This document shows, piece by piece, positions 56,605 to 64,000 of a stretch of DNA of 64,000 nt. Origin of the DNA: Paludisphaera borealis. GTDB taxonomy: Bacteria > Planctomycetota > Planctomycetia > Isosphaerales > Isosphaeraceae. The stretch is taken from contig NZ_CP019082.1 of the NCBI RefSeq assembly GCF_001956985.1, positions 6,448,001-6,512,000 of the forward strand, in the 5' to 3' direction. The translations under genes were made by a program, and so were the position numbers. Position 1 is the stretch's first letter. The number at the start of each line of letters is the position of its first letter. The notes beneath the pieces were generated by a model. The model was given only the letters and a program-made list of their open reading frames with translations. It ran no database searches and was not told the DNA's origin.

Positions 56605-58110
56605 TCAACGTCGGCGAGGGCGTTTTTGTTCAGGGGTCTCGGCGGAAACGGGGAGGCCGGGGTCGGGCTTCGGGGGTTGGCGCTCCGGTCGGGTTTCGGA
56701 GTCGTTGGCGAGGTTGCCGCCGGCGCGGCTCGACGGCCGGTCTTCTTCCACGAGCTCGACCCGGAAGTCGTCGAACTGGGCCTCACCGTAGCCGGCCAGG
56801 CCGAAGGTCACGGTGAACTCGCAGTCGGTCGGGGCCTTGCGGTAGAGGACCACCCGGCTGAACTGGGGGATGACGTCGGTGGTTCGGAACTGGAGCTGCT
56901 CGCCGCCGATCGAGTCGCGGACGATGATCCCTCCGCCGCCGGGCGTCCCCTCCATCGGCCGCTTCACGAGCACGGAGATCCGGATCAGGTTGCTGGCCTT
57001 GACCGCGACGGCCGGCGACCGGACGGCCGCCACGGGGAAGTCGAGGAACGCCGGAAGGGTCGTTTCGAGATCCGCGGGGTTCTTGGGATTCACGCTCAGC
57101 CGGATCATCCGGTTTGTCTTCGACTTGCCGCGCGGCACGACGGCCATTTTCGAGTCGATCCCTTCCATCTGGTAGCTCAGGTCCATCCAGCCGGCGTCGG
57201 TCATCTCCCGGGGGTCGTCGAACCCGCCGGATGAGACCCGGTTGTCGCCGAACCGATAACCCGGCTTGCCGATGATCCAGTCGAGCCAGATGTGCGCCTC
57301 GGGGAGCGTGCTGAACGAGACCAGCGGCGGGCAGCAGACCGGCTTGATCAGCACCGGCGGCTGGAGCGGCCTTTCGTCGTTGTCGGGGGGCTTGTTCCCC
57401 CAGGACGGGTCGTCGGGGGGCGCCCCGTCGAACCGGACCCTCGTGGACTTCTGGGCGAAGATGACGTAGGTCTTGACCCAGTGGGTGAACGCCAGAATCC
57501 GCAGGGGGCGCAACGCGCGGCGAGCCTCGGCCCAGGCCAGGGCGAAATCCTCGCGGTCGCGGGCGTCGCGGGCCGACTTGATGCTCGCCTCGGCCGTCGC
57601 CAGCAGTTGCTCAGCCTCGTTGATGGGCTTGGTCAGGCCGAGGGTCTTGTTCCGCAGCTCGTCCTCCTCGTTCACCATCGTCTGGCCGTCGGCGGCCAGC
57701 CGGCCGTTGGCCTCGGACGTCGCCTGGAGCATCAGTTCCGCCTGCTCGATCGCGAGCTGGACGGCCATCGGACGCGCCCGCTGGATGGCCTGTTCGAGGC
57801 GGTTCACCAGGGCCATGTCGGTCGTGCAGAGGATCATCGAGGTCACCCCGAACTCCGGGAGGGTGATTCGCGTCCCGCCGGGGCCGCGTTCCCGGTTCAG
57901 CGGCTGCACCCCTCCCGGACTGATCTCGAACGCCTGGGCGCTCTCGGGAAGGACGGCCCGGACGATGAGATTCCGGGTGGCCATCTGGTGGGGCTGGTAC
58001 TGGGCGTAGGCGGTGTAGTCGGCCAGCAGGAGCAGGGCCCCTCGGCGGTCGACGGCGATCGCCGCCGCCTTGTGGTTGGGCTTGGGCTTGAACTCCGGGA
58101 TCGGCTTCAC
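56605..58110 (-). CDS. C-terminal part of a large secreted protein (downstream of a C8-tract frameshift)
   Basis: 501 codons counted from a GTG whose last two bases overlap the upstream stop (GTGA); the coding frame itself continues further upstream to the C8 tract. Content: a beta-sandwich-like segment (GALLLLADYTAYAQYQPHQM, TLPEFGVTSMILCTTDMALV), a helical region with TPR-like repeats (DFALAWAEARRALRPLRILA) and a beta-rich C-terminal domain with GEAQFDDFRVELVEEDRP, a CBM-like ending. There is no signal peptide of its own, so a separate protein would be mislocalised. I therefore regard it as the 3' part of the gene at 58107-59792. Confidence 0.75.
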   Translation of the reverse strand: MKPIPEFKPKPNHKAAAIAVDRRGALLLLADYTAYAQYQPHQMATRNLIVRAVLPESAQAFEISPGGVQPLNRERGPGGTRITLPEFGVTSMILCTTDMALVNRLEQAIQRARPMAVQLAIEQAELMLQATSEANGRLAADGQTMVNEEDELRNKTLGLTKPINEAEQLLATAEASIKSARDARDREDFALAWAEARRALRPLRILAFTHWVKTYVIFAQKSTRVRFDGAPPDDPSWGNKPPDNDERPLQPPVLIKPVCCPPLVSFSTLPEAHIWLDWIIGKPGYRFGDNRVSSGGFDDPREMTDAGWMDLSYQMEGIDSKMAVVPRGKSKTNRMIRLSVNPKNPADLETTLPAFLDFPVAAVRSPAVAVKASNLIRISVLVKRPMEGTPGGGGIIVRDSIGGEQLQFRTTDVIPQFSRVVLYRKAPTDCEFTVTFGLAGYGEAQFDDFRVELVEEDRPSSRAGGNLANDSETRPERQPPKPDPGLPVSAETPEQKRPRRR

Positions 58111-59792
58111 CCGGGTGCCGGCGGTCGAGCCCGGGGGGGGACGTTCGGGGGATCGGGGTCGAAGACCGGGTAGAGCGGAATCGACACCCCGGCGTTGGCC
58201 AGGATCGACTCGACCAGGTCGATCTCCATGTTCAGGACGGCCATCTCGATCAGCAGGGGCCGACCGGCCGGCCGCGTCAGGTCGGCGTCGCCCTGGAAGC
58301 CCAGGCCCCGGTAGCCGGCCGAGAGCGCCAGGTAGGTCATCAGCCGGAGCTGTTCGGGGAGCACTCGAGGGACGCCCCAAGCCGGCGGCGGCTCGTCGCC
58401 CCAGATGTTCCGCCGCAACGACTCCGAGGCCGCGGTCGGAATCCAGGCCCAGAAGAGCTGGTTGGCGTTGGAGCGGGTGGTCAGCCGACGTCGCTGGAGC
58501 AGGTACTCGTAGAACTCCGCCTGGTCCTGAGCCGCCGCCCAGTGGTTAAGCTTTATACCAATTGTATCGAGATTGCCGGGCGCCCGAGCGTACAACGGGA
58601 GGTCGCCCTCGACGATCCCCGTCGTCAGCCTCGAGAACTTCTGCGGCATGCCGCGCAACGCCGTGATCAGCTTCCGCGTCCGGGCCAACTCGCCCTCGCG
58701 AACCTTCAACTCGCGGTTCCGCCCCAGACCCTCGCCGGCCATCCAGAACGACACCGCGTCCTTGAACTTGTACGACTCGATTTCCTTGATCTGCGCCGCA
58801 ACATCTTCGTCTGTCTTGGCTTCCGTCAGCTTCGGCATGAGGGTGAACCCGCCGTTCACGGCCGTCTGGATGCGCTCGGGATCGGATTTCAGGTCGTCGG
58901 CCAGTATATCGAACCCGTATCTCCTCAACTCAGCCACGTCGGCGCCGTCGGCATCGATCGCCGTGGGGAACCAATCGTGGAGCTGCTGATCATCGCTCCG
59001 TTTCCGCAACCGATTGGAATCAAGGCGGATACGATCATACTTCGCGGTTTTCCCCTCGGCGGCCCCGATCGCTGGGGCGGCTGCCGCCGGCGGATCGCCG
59101 GCCGCTCCGGGAGGGCTCCAGGCCGCTAGGATTTCCGGGCTGACCGGGCTGACCGAGAGATCGTCGAGGAAGACTTCCGAAGACCCCACGCCTCCCATCA
59201 GGTTGACGACCACCTTATCGATGTACGCCCCTTCCAGGCTCACGGGCCGCCGCGACGACGCGCGGAGCACCCGCACTTGCTTCTCGATCGCCGGCACCAT
59301 GTGGGCGACTTCCAGCCTCTGCCAGCGGTCGACCCGGTCGAAGATCGTCCCTGGCACCAGCACGAACGACGCAGCCCGGGTCTCGGGATCGACGTCCGAA
59401 GGCAGAACCACCCGGACGAAAAGCTGGACCCCGGCCCGGTTGGCCCGGGTGTTCAGGACGACCTCAAGCTTCTCCGTAACCCGAACCTTGGGAAGGGGAT
59501 AGCTGACGAAGAACTGACTCCCCTGGTCGGCCTCGAACTGGAACCGCTCCGACAGCCGGCCGTCGTGCGCCGCGCGCTCCGACCGCTCTTGGGCCAGCAG
59601 GTTGATCGTCGTATCGGTGTGCTCGCGCTGCCAGACGACCCCGGGCGTCTCGAACCCGTCGTGCAGCACGGCGACTTCTTGCTTGGGAACATTGGGTTCG
59701 TTCGGCTCGTCGGCCGCATACCCGAGCATGGCGCCCGAGGCCGTGACGATCCCCAAAACCCACCCGATGCGCGATCGAAGCCAGCTTTCCAT
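58107..59792 (-). CDS. N-terminal part of a large secreted carbohydrate-active-like protein
   Basis: 561 codons from ATG 59792 with GGGAGG ten bases upstream. Signal peptide WLRSRIGWVLGIVTASGAML. A jelly-roll CBM-like domain follows (about 35-215; HDGFETPGVVWQREH, VFLDDLSVSPVS), then a TIM-barrel-like region (about 280-530; LHDWFPTAIDADGADVAELR, AVSFWMAGEGLGRNRELKV, GYRGLGFQGDADL). The frame ends shortly after a C8 run (58133-58140). Adding one C gives a continuous 1062-residue protein with the next feature. Domain order resembles the protein at 14.7-18.6 kb. Activity is inferred from layout only. Confidence 0.78.
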   Translation of the reverse strand: MESWLRSRIGWVLGIVTASGAMLGYAADEPNEPNVPKQEVAVLHDGFETPGVVWQREHTDTTINLLAQERSERAAHDGRLSERFQFEADQGSQFFVSYPLPKVRVTEKLEVVLNTRANRAGVQLFVRVVLPSDVDPETRAASFVLVPGTIFDRVDRWQRLEVAHMVPAIEKQVRVLRASSRRPVSLEGAYIDKVVVNLMGGVGSSEVFLDDLSVSPVSPEILAAWSPPGAAGDPPAAAAPAIGAAEGKTAKYDRIRLDSNRLRKRSDDQQLHDWFPTAIDADGADVAELRRYGFDILADDLKSDPERIQTAVNGGFTLMPKLTEAKTDEDVAAQIKEIESYKFKDAVSFWMAGEGLGRNRELKVREGELARTRKLITALRGMPQKFSRLTTGIVEGDLPLYARAPGNLDTIGIKLNHWAAAQDQAEFYEYLLQRRRLTTRSNANQLFWAWIPTAASESLRRNIWGDEPPPAWGVPRVLPEQLRLMTYLALSAGYRGLGFQGDADLTRPAGRPLLIEMAVLNMEIDLVESILANAGVSIPLYPVFDPDPPNVPPRARPPAPG

Positions 59793-59886
59793 CGGCTCGA
59801 GACCTCCCTGTACTCGGGCCACCCCTTCGCGGATTGATTGAACCTCGGATCTTATCCCCACCTCCCCAAACCGAGAAGGTCAAACG

Positions 59887-60450
59887 AAATTGGCTTCCTT
59901 CGTCTCGCCGAATTCGCCCGAACCTATTATCCTCAAAAGGTTTGCCGCAAACCCACCTGGCTTCGCTCGACGAGATTCCGCCCCCGCCGTTCGTTTCAGG
60001 CTCACGACGATGCGGGACTTCCCCGAACGCCGATTGGCTTTGTTCGTCGCGGATTCGCCCCGATACTCGCCGATCGACCCGTCCGCGTCCGGACGCCCCC
60101 GATTGGCTTTGATTGGCGAAAAACCACCCTTCCAAACCCCGCCTTCACTTTGCCCACCTCGGTCCGACTCCGACTTCCCCGGCCCCTCGTCAATGGCTTC
60201 ATTCGCCTCGGTCGGCCAGCTGCAACTAATTGATATAACGACACTTACAACTCAGCCAATTTGGCTTCGCTCGACGAAAAAAAACGCTCGTCCTTGACGG
60301 CGTCTCTCGCGCTTCGGCTCAGCCCGACCCGTTTCCATCGATCATCCGCCAATGGCTTCGTTTGTCGCGATCCACCCCAACCCGCCGCCCGGAACCGACG
60401 TTCCGGCCCGCCGCTCGAATTGGCTTCTTCTGAAAATCTTCCGGGCCATG
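59887..60450. repeat. array of eight ATTGGCTTC motifs in alternating A and B types
   Basis: The GGC of the motif starts at 59892, 59959, 60036, 60105, 60195, 60263, 60354 and 60422. Type A (first, third, fifth, seventh) continues roughly TTCGTCGCGGATTCGCCCC; type B (second, fourth, sixth, eighth) continues roughly GCTCGACGAAAA. The A-to-B distance is 67-69 bp each time and B-to-A is 77-91 bp, so the array is four composite units of about 144-159 bp. Motifs are short and degenerate and the DNA between them is unrelated, so this is not a CRISPR. It lies between the secreted-protein gene and the IS110 transposase. Confidence 0.75.
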
Positions 60451-60452
60451 TG

Positions 60453-61601
60453 TCAGGCTGCAGGGGCTGGTAGTTGGCGTTCGCGGTAGTCGGCCCCGTT
60501 CTTGAGCAGGTGCCAGATCACCACCAGGATCTTGTGCGCCACGGCGATCAGAGCCTTCTTTTTCCCGAGTCGTGGGACCCATCGACGGTAGCAGATGCTG
60601 AAGGCGGTGTTCTTGGCGTGGCTGGCCGACCACGCCGACTGCACCAGGAGCGAACGCAGCCACGGACTCCCCTTGGTCGTCTTGCCGCTGCGGCGTTTGC
60701 CGGCGCTTTGGTCGTTGCCCGGGCACAGCCCCGCCCAGGAGCAGAGGTGGCCCGCGGTCGGGAACGACTCCACGTCCGGCCCGATCTCCCCCACGATCAC
60801 CTCCGCCGCCCGATCCCCCACTCCGGGGATCCCCTGGAGCCGGCCCGCCGCCTCGTCGAACGGCCTCATGGCCTCGTCGATCCGCTCGTCCAGCCGCTCG
60901 ATCAGGCGTTCCAACGCGTCGATCTGATCCGTCAGCAGCCGGAGCACGAAGCGGTGGTGGTCGGTGACCCGGCCCAACAGCGCCCGCCTCAGCTCGGGGA
61001 TCTTGCCCCGGAGCCGCTGCTTGGCCAGATCGGCCAGCTTCTCCGGGTCGTCCTGGCCGTCGATGATCGCCCGGATCATGGCGCGCCCCGAGGCCCCCAG
61101 GACGTCGCTGGCCACCGACCCCAGCTTGACGTTGGCGTCCTCCAGCGTCTTCTGGAGGCGATTGGCCACCGCGGCGCGGTCGCGGACCAACTCGGTGCGC
61201 TGCCGGGTCAGGTCGCGAAGCTCGCGGATCTCCGGCTTGGGGATGAAGCTGGGCGACAGCAGGCCGTGCTGGAGCAACTGGGCGATCCACTCGGCGTCCT
61301 TGACGTCGGTCTTGCGGCCGGGGACCTGCTTGAGCCGCCCGGCGTTGACCAGCATCACGTCGAATCGCCCTTCCAGGATGTGGAAGATCGGCTTCCAGTA
61401 GACGCCCGTGCTCTCCATGGCGACCTCGCGGACGCCGTGGGCGTCGAGCCAGTCGGCCAGGGCCAGCAAGTCCGCGGTCATCGTGCCGAAGGTGTGGACC
61501 ACCGAGGCGACCGAGCCGTCGGGGTTGATGTGGCGGACGCAGGCGACGACGGTCTTCTTGTGGACGTCGAGCCCGGCGCAGCGATCGTGAACGATGTCCA
61601 T
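60453..61601 (-). CDS. IS110-family transposase
   Basis: 382 residues from ATG 61601 with GGAGG about seven bases upstream. The N-terminal DEDD RuvC-like domain shows GLDVHKKTVVACV, AMESTGVYWKPIF and KTDVKDAEWIAQLL. The central coiled coil is followed by the C-terminal Tnp_IS110 domain with helix-hairpin-helix-like LQGIPGVGDRAAEVIVGEIG and the conserved Ser region SAGKRRSGKTTKGSPWLR. All catalytic motifs look intact, so it may be active. IS110 elements lack terminal inverted repeats; I saw none. Confidence 0.95.
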   Translation of the reverse strand: MDIVHDRCAGLDVHKKTVVACVRHINPDGSVASVVHTFGTMTADLLALADWLDAHGVREVAMESTGVYWKPIFHILEGRFDVMLVNAGRLKQVPGRKTDVKDAEWIAQLLQHGLLSPSFIPKPEIRELRDLTRQRTELVRDRAAVANRLQKTLEDANVKLGSVASDVLGASGRAMIRAIIDGQDDPEKLADLAKQRLRGKIPELRRALLGRVTDHHRFVLRLLTDQIDALERLIERLDERIDEAMRPFDEAAGRLQGIPGVGDRAAEVIVGEIGPDVESFPTAGHLCSWAGLCPGNDQSAGKRRSGKTTKGSPWLRSLLVQSAWSASHAKNTAFSICYRRWVPRLGKKKALIAVAHKILVVIWHLLKNGADYRERQLPAPAA

Positions 61602-61860
61602 GACGTCCCCTCCAACTCGAGTGGTCGGAAACGAAGCAGTCCGAGCCGGTGGGACGACCTCGGGGCGTAAAGCAGTTTCTTCTACGTGCTCCCCCGCTTC
61701 CGGGGGGCGACAGGACGGGGTTCGACATGAAGTCGAGCCGAGGCCGGGACCAAGTTCCTTCGCGGGTTCGCGACACCAAAGCCAATGACGGCCTCTCGCC
61801 CAGGGCCGGACATCCGCAGCATAACCCAACCCGACCCCATTTTCATGGGACGGGTTGAGC
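61602..61860 (-). ncRNA. candidate IS110 bridge RNA region
   Basis: About 260 bp of non-coding DNA directly upstream of the transposase. It includes two clear hairpins: 61688-61708 (GCTCCCCCG / CGGGGGGC) and 61827-61857 (CAACCCG-A-CCCCAT / ATGGG-A-CGGGTTG, 4-nt loop). In characterised IS110 members such as IS621, the non-coding end upstream of the transposase encodes the bridge RNA that pairs with target and donor. Location and structure fit; loops complementary to the ends were not verified. Confidence 0.45.
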
Positions 61861-62290
61861 CAAAGGCTCATGACCGTTCCTTCGTCGCCGTTTCAACGCC
61901 CCGCGTACTCTGTCCGCCCGCCAAGATGTCAAAGAGCCGGAGAACACTGATCATCCATTCTGAGTTTACTCCATGGGGGACGCCTCCAACGCGATCGGGG
62001 ACGTGTCTTGAGGAAATCCATCATACAATGCTCAGCCATAGCGGTTTCCACCTCCTTTCTAAACACCTTGCCCTTTTCAAGTTCATAACAATCTATTTAT
62101 GCAAGATTTGTTTCTACTGAATTACGAATGTCTTATGACTTCACTCATTTATCAAGCTATTTTCTTTGAACGATTTCTGTCCGCGCTCCGTCAGAACTAG
62201 CGGGATGGCTTGGCGATTGCATCGCACATCCTCCAAGGCTTTCAAGGCTTTTCCAATTCGTGGCTTCAACATCCGAGGGGAGGATCAAGC
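61861..62290. other. intergenic region with AT-rich stretch upstream of fdhA
   Basis: About 430 bp, of which 62030-62170 is much more AT-rich than the rest of the window. It probably contains the fdhA promoter. It might also be foreign DNA beside the insertion sequence. No gene or clear promoter boxes are assigned. Confidence 0.4.
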
Positions 62291-63481
62291 ATGACAGGCA
62301 ATCGCGCCATCGCCTACATGGGGCCGAAGAAGCTCGAGATTCAAAACCTCGATTTCCCAAAACTCGTCGACCCTCGTGGCAACAAGTGCGATCACGGCGT
62401 CATCATCAAGCTGGTGACCACGAACATTTGCGGCAGTGACCAGCACATCTACCGAGGACGCTTCCCGGCACCTTCGGGGATGATCCTGGGACACGAGAAC
62501 ACAGGCGAAGTCGTCGAGGTCGGCCGCGACGTGCTGTTCATCAAGAAGGGCGACCTGGTCTCAGTCCCATTCAACGTCGCCTGCGGGCGATGCCGCAACT
62601 GCCGGGAGCAGCACACCGAGGTGTGCGAGACCACCAACCCCGAAGTCTCCTGCGGGGCCTACGGATTCAACCTCGGCGGCTGGCAGGGCGGGCAGGCCGA
62701 CTACATGATGGTCCCCTACGCCGACTTCCAACTGCTGAAGTTCCCCGACAAGGCCCAGGCGATGGCGAAGATCAAGGATCTCACCTTGCTCTCGGACATC
62801 CTGCCGACCGGCTACCACGCGTGCGTCGAGGCGCGGGTCGGGACCGGCTCCACGGTATATATCGCCGGGGCCGGTCCGGTGGGCCGGTGCGCCGCGGCGA
62901 GCGCCCGCCTGCTGGGTGCGTCCTGCATCATCGTCGGCGACACCAACAAAGAGCGGCTGGCGCTGGTGAAGAAGGCCGGGTACGAGGTCGTGGACGTCTC
63001 CAAGAAGACACCGCTGCCCGACCAGATCGAGGCCATTCTCGGCAAGCGCGAAGTGGACTGCGGGGTCGACTGTGTGGGATTCGAGGCGCACGGCCATGGC
63101 CCGTCCGCCGAGGACGACCCTGCGGCGGTGCTCAACGCCCTGCTCGAGGTGGTCCGCGCGCCCGCCGGGATCGGCGCCGTGGGCGTCTACATCGCGGGAG
63201 ACTCCCAGGCCAAGACCAAGGAGGCCAAGCAAGGGTTCTACGACATTGAATGGGGCAAGCAGTGGGTCAAGTCGCCGTCGCTGACGACGGGCCAGTGCCC
63301 GGTCATGAAGTACAACCGGGGGCTGATGATGGCGATCCTCTGGGGCCGGATGGACTACCTGGGCGAGGTCATGAACGTCGAGGTCATTCCGCTCGAAAAA
63401 GCAATCGAGGCGTACCACGTCTTCGACGAAGGCTCGCCCAAGAAGTTCGTCATCGACCCGCACGGCTCTGTCCGCGAGTAG
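62291..63481 (+). CDS. fdhA: glutathione-independent formaldehyde dehydrogenase (zinc, NAD)
   Basis: 396 residues from ATG 62291 with GGAGG seven bases upstream. Zinc-dependent medium-chain dehydrogenase: catalytic-zinc ligands in NICGSDQHIYRGRF and MILGHENTGEVVEVG, four structural-zinc Cys in NVACGRCRNCREQHTEVC, and the NAD site YIAGAGPVGRCAAASARLLG. The length, the long insert (WQGGQADYMMVPYADFQLLK) and KQWVKSPSLTTGQCPVMKY match the Pseudomonas putida-type enzyme that oxidises formaldehyde without glutathione. Probably cytoplasmic detoxification. A peroxiredoxin gene follows, which suggests a stress role. Confidence 0.93.
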   Translation: MTGNRAIAYMGPKKLEIQNLDFPKLVDPRGNKCDHGVIIKLVTTNICGSDQHIYRGRFPAPSGMILGHENTGEVVEVGRDVLFIKKGDLVSVPFNVACGRCRNCREQHTEVCETTNPEVSCGAYGFNLGGWQGGQADYMMVPYADFQLLKFPDKAQAMAKIKDLTLLSDILPTGYHACVEARVGTGSTVYIAGAGPVGRCAAASARLLGASCIIVGDTNKERLALVKKAGYEVVDVSKKTPLPDQIEAILGKREVDCGVDCVGFEAHGHGPSAEDDPAAVLNALLEVVRAPAGIGAVGVYIAGDSQAKTKEAKQGFYDIEWGKQWVKSPSLTTGQCPVMKYNRGLMMAILWGRMDYLGEVMNVEVIPLEKAIEAYHVFDEGSPKKFVIDPHGSVRE

Positions 63482-63645
63482 CGGGTGCGAGACCTCGACT
63501 CGTCTAGCGATGGGAGAACGAACGCGAGCGGGTTCTCGTCCCGGGGGCGGTGGCGAGCCGCCTCGGGGTTACGAAGCGCATTACTGGCCGGGACGCCACG
63601 CGACCCGCCGGGTCCCGCCTCATTTGGAGACCGAAGGATTCAGCC

Positions 63646-64000
63646 ATGAGTACCCAGAACACAAGTTTCGGCTTCGCGCATCCGACCGAAGCGCTCGCGC
63701 CCGACACGCCCGCGCCCGATTTCCGATTGCCAAGCACGCCCGACCAGTTCGTCGCGTTGAGCGAGTTCCGAGGCCGTCCGGTCATCCTCGCCTTTTACCC
63801 GGCCGACTGGAGTCCCGTGTGCGGCGATGAGATGGCACTATTCAACGAGTTGCTGCCGGAGTTTCACCGTTTTCGCGCGGAGCTGCTCGGCATTTCGGTC
63901 GACGGCGTCTGGTGCCACCTCGCGTTCGCCAAAGACCGCAAGCTGCGGTTTCCGCTGCTCGCGGACTTCGAGCCGAAAGGGGCCGTCGCCCACACCTACG
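63646..64000 (+). CDS. peroxiredoxin (AhpC/TSA family), 3' end beyond the window
   Basis: At least 118 residues from ATG 63646, with GAAGGA about eight bases upstream, open to the window edge. Typical redoxin start APDFRLPSTPDQFVALSEF. The peroxidatic Cys lies in FYPADWSPVCGDEM, the usual PxxxTxxC motif with Ser in place of Thr. A second Cys (VDGVWCHLAFAKDR) may be the resolving residue, as in related two-Cys peroxiredoxins. It reduces peroxides using thioredoxin-like donors. It lies 165 bp after fdhA on the same strand and may be co-regulated. Confidence 0.9.
   Translation, partial: MSTQNTSFGFAHPTEALAPDTPAPDFRLPSTPDQFVALSEFRGRPVILAFYPADWSPVCGDEMALFNELLPEFHRFRAELLGISVDGVWCHLAFAKDRKLRFPLLADFEPKGAVAHTY

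Larger units (their letters stand above)
60420..61860 (-). mobile_element. IS110-family insertion sequence, approximate ends
   Basis: The transposase gene (60453-61601) plus the non-coding upstream part to about 61860. Ends are estimated, because IS110 elements have no terminal inverted repeats and usually no target duplication. The last A/B array motif lies within about 30 bp of the transposase stop codon, so the element may have inserted at the edge of that array. Confidence 0.55.

Noticed and set aside
59887-60450. A/B array considered as CRISPR
   Set aside because: Repeats are about 10-20 bp and degenerate, intervals 67-91 bp, and there are no cas genes in the window.
59834-60473. Several overlapping short frames in all plus frames
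   Set aside because: They are translations of the A/B motif array (repeated WLRS, GFVRR and ASFV), with no ribosome sites or domains.
60453-61860. Terminal inverted repeats of the insertion sequence
   Set aside because: None found, as expected for IS110; the ends given are estimates.

Overview
The window is high-GC DNA with long, densely packed genes, and reads as a planctomycete chromosome, most likely Isosphaeraceae or a close relative. That assignment is inferred from gene content: a DUF1559 pseudopilin-like protein, a TIGR03067 protein, a sulfatase, an ECF sigma factor with a long C-terminal extension, a futalosine-pathway MqnD, an MJ0042-type zinc-ribbon membrane protein and many Ser/Thr kinase/phosphatase genes. 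No rRNA, tRNA or CRISPR array was recognised.

Layout. 1-7.1 kb (+): end of an ABC-2 type permease, a membrane-anchored helical-repeat protein overlapping it by 4 bp, mqnD and aconitase (acnA), closed by a strong terminator. 7.1-10.9 kb (-): secreted TlpA-like thioredoxin, TIGR03067 protein, DUF1559 protein and a tiny lipoprotein. 11.3-14.2 kb: a secreted CxxCH (haem c) protein and a sulfatase, convergent. 14.7-21.9 kb (+): a probable operon of a large secreted glycoside-hydrolase-like protein, a sugar-isomerase-fold enzyme, an APH-type kinase and an enolase homologue with two altered active-site positions. 21.9-29.8 kb (-): sigma factor fused to a polysaccharide-export/SLBB domain, zinc-ribbon membrane protein, FAD dehydrogenase, and an FHA-GAF-PP2C phosphatase next to a Ser/Thr kinase. 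30-44 kb: secreted and membrane proteins, a TIR-like membrane protein, a fused M16 peptidase, a PP2C phosphatase, a trans-sulfuration enzyme, PhzF, an ABC exporter and a YdjY-like protein.

44.5-59.8 kb (-) is the most distinctive block. It encodes a PilM-like actin-fold protein, two single-pass membrane proteins and a TPR-secretin, the same set of parts as the pilus-like cluster of PVC bacteria such as Akkermansia Amuc_1098-1101. Three of these proteins carry long Met/Gly-rich inserts. A very large secreted protein lies upstream. Two genes here (secretin and the large secreted protein) are each broken by a one-base indel in low-complexity DNA: an extra base in a Gly-coding repeat and a C8 tract that should be C9. 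Each could be sequencing error, slippage-based switching or true decay.

59.8-64 kb: a non-coding array of eight short motifs in alternating A/B types with regular spacing, an IS110-family transposase with a structured 5' non-coding region (candidate bridge RNA), an AT-rich stretch, a glutathione-independent formaldehyde dehydrogenase and the start of a peroxiredoxin. Two copies of an ~86-bp perfect or near-perfect palindrome (14.24 and 40.12 kb) are a dispersed repeat family.
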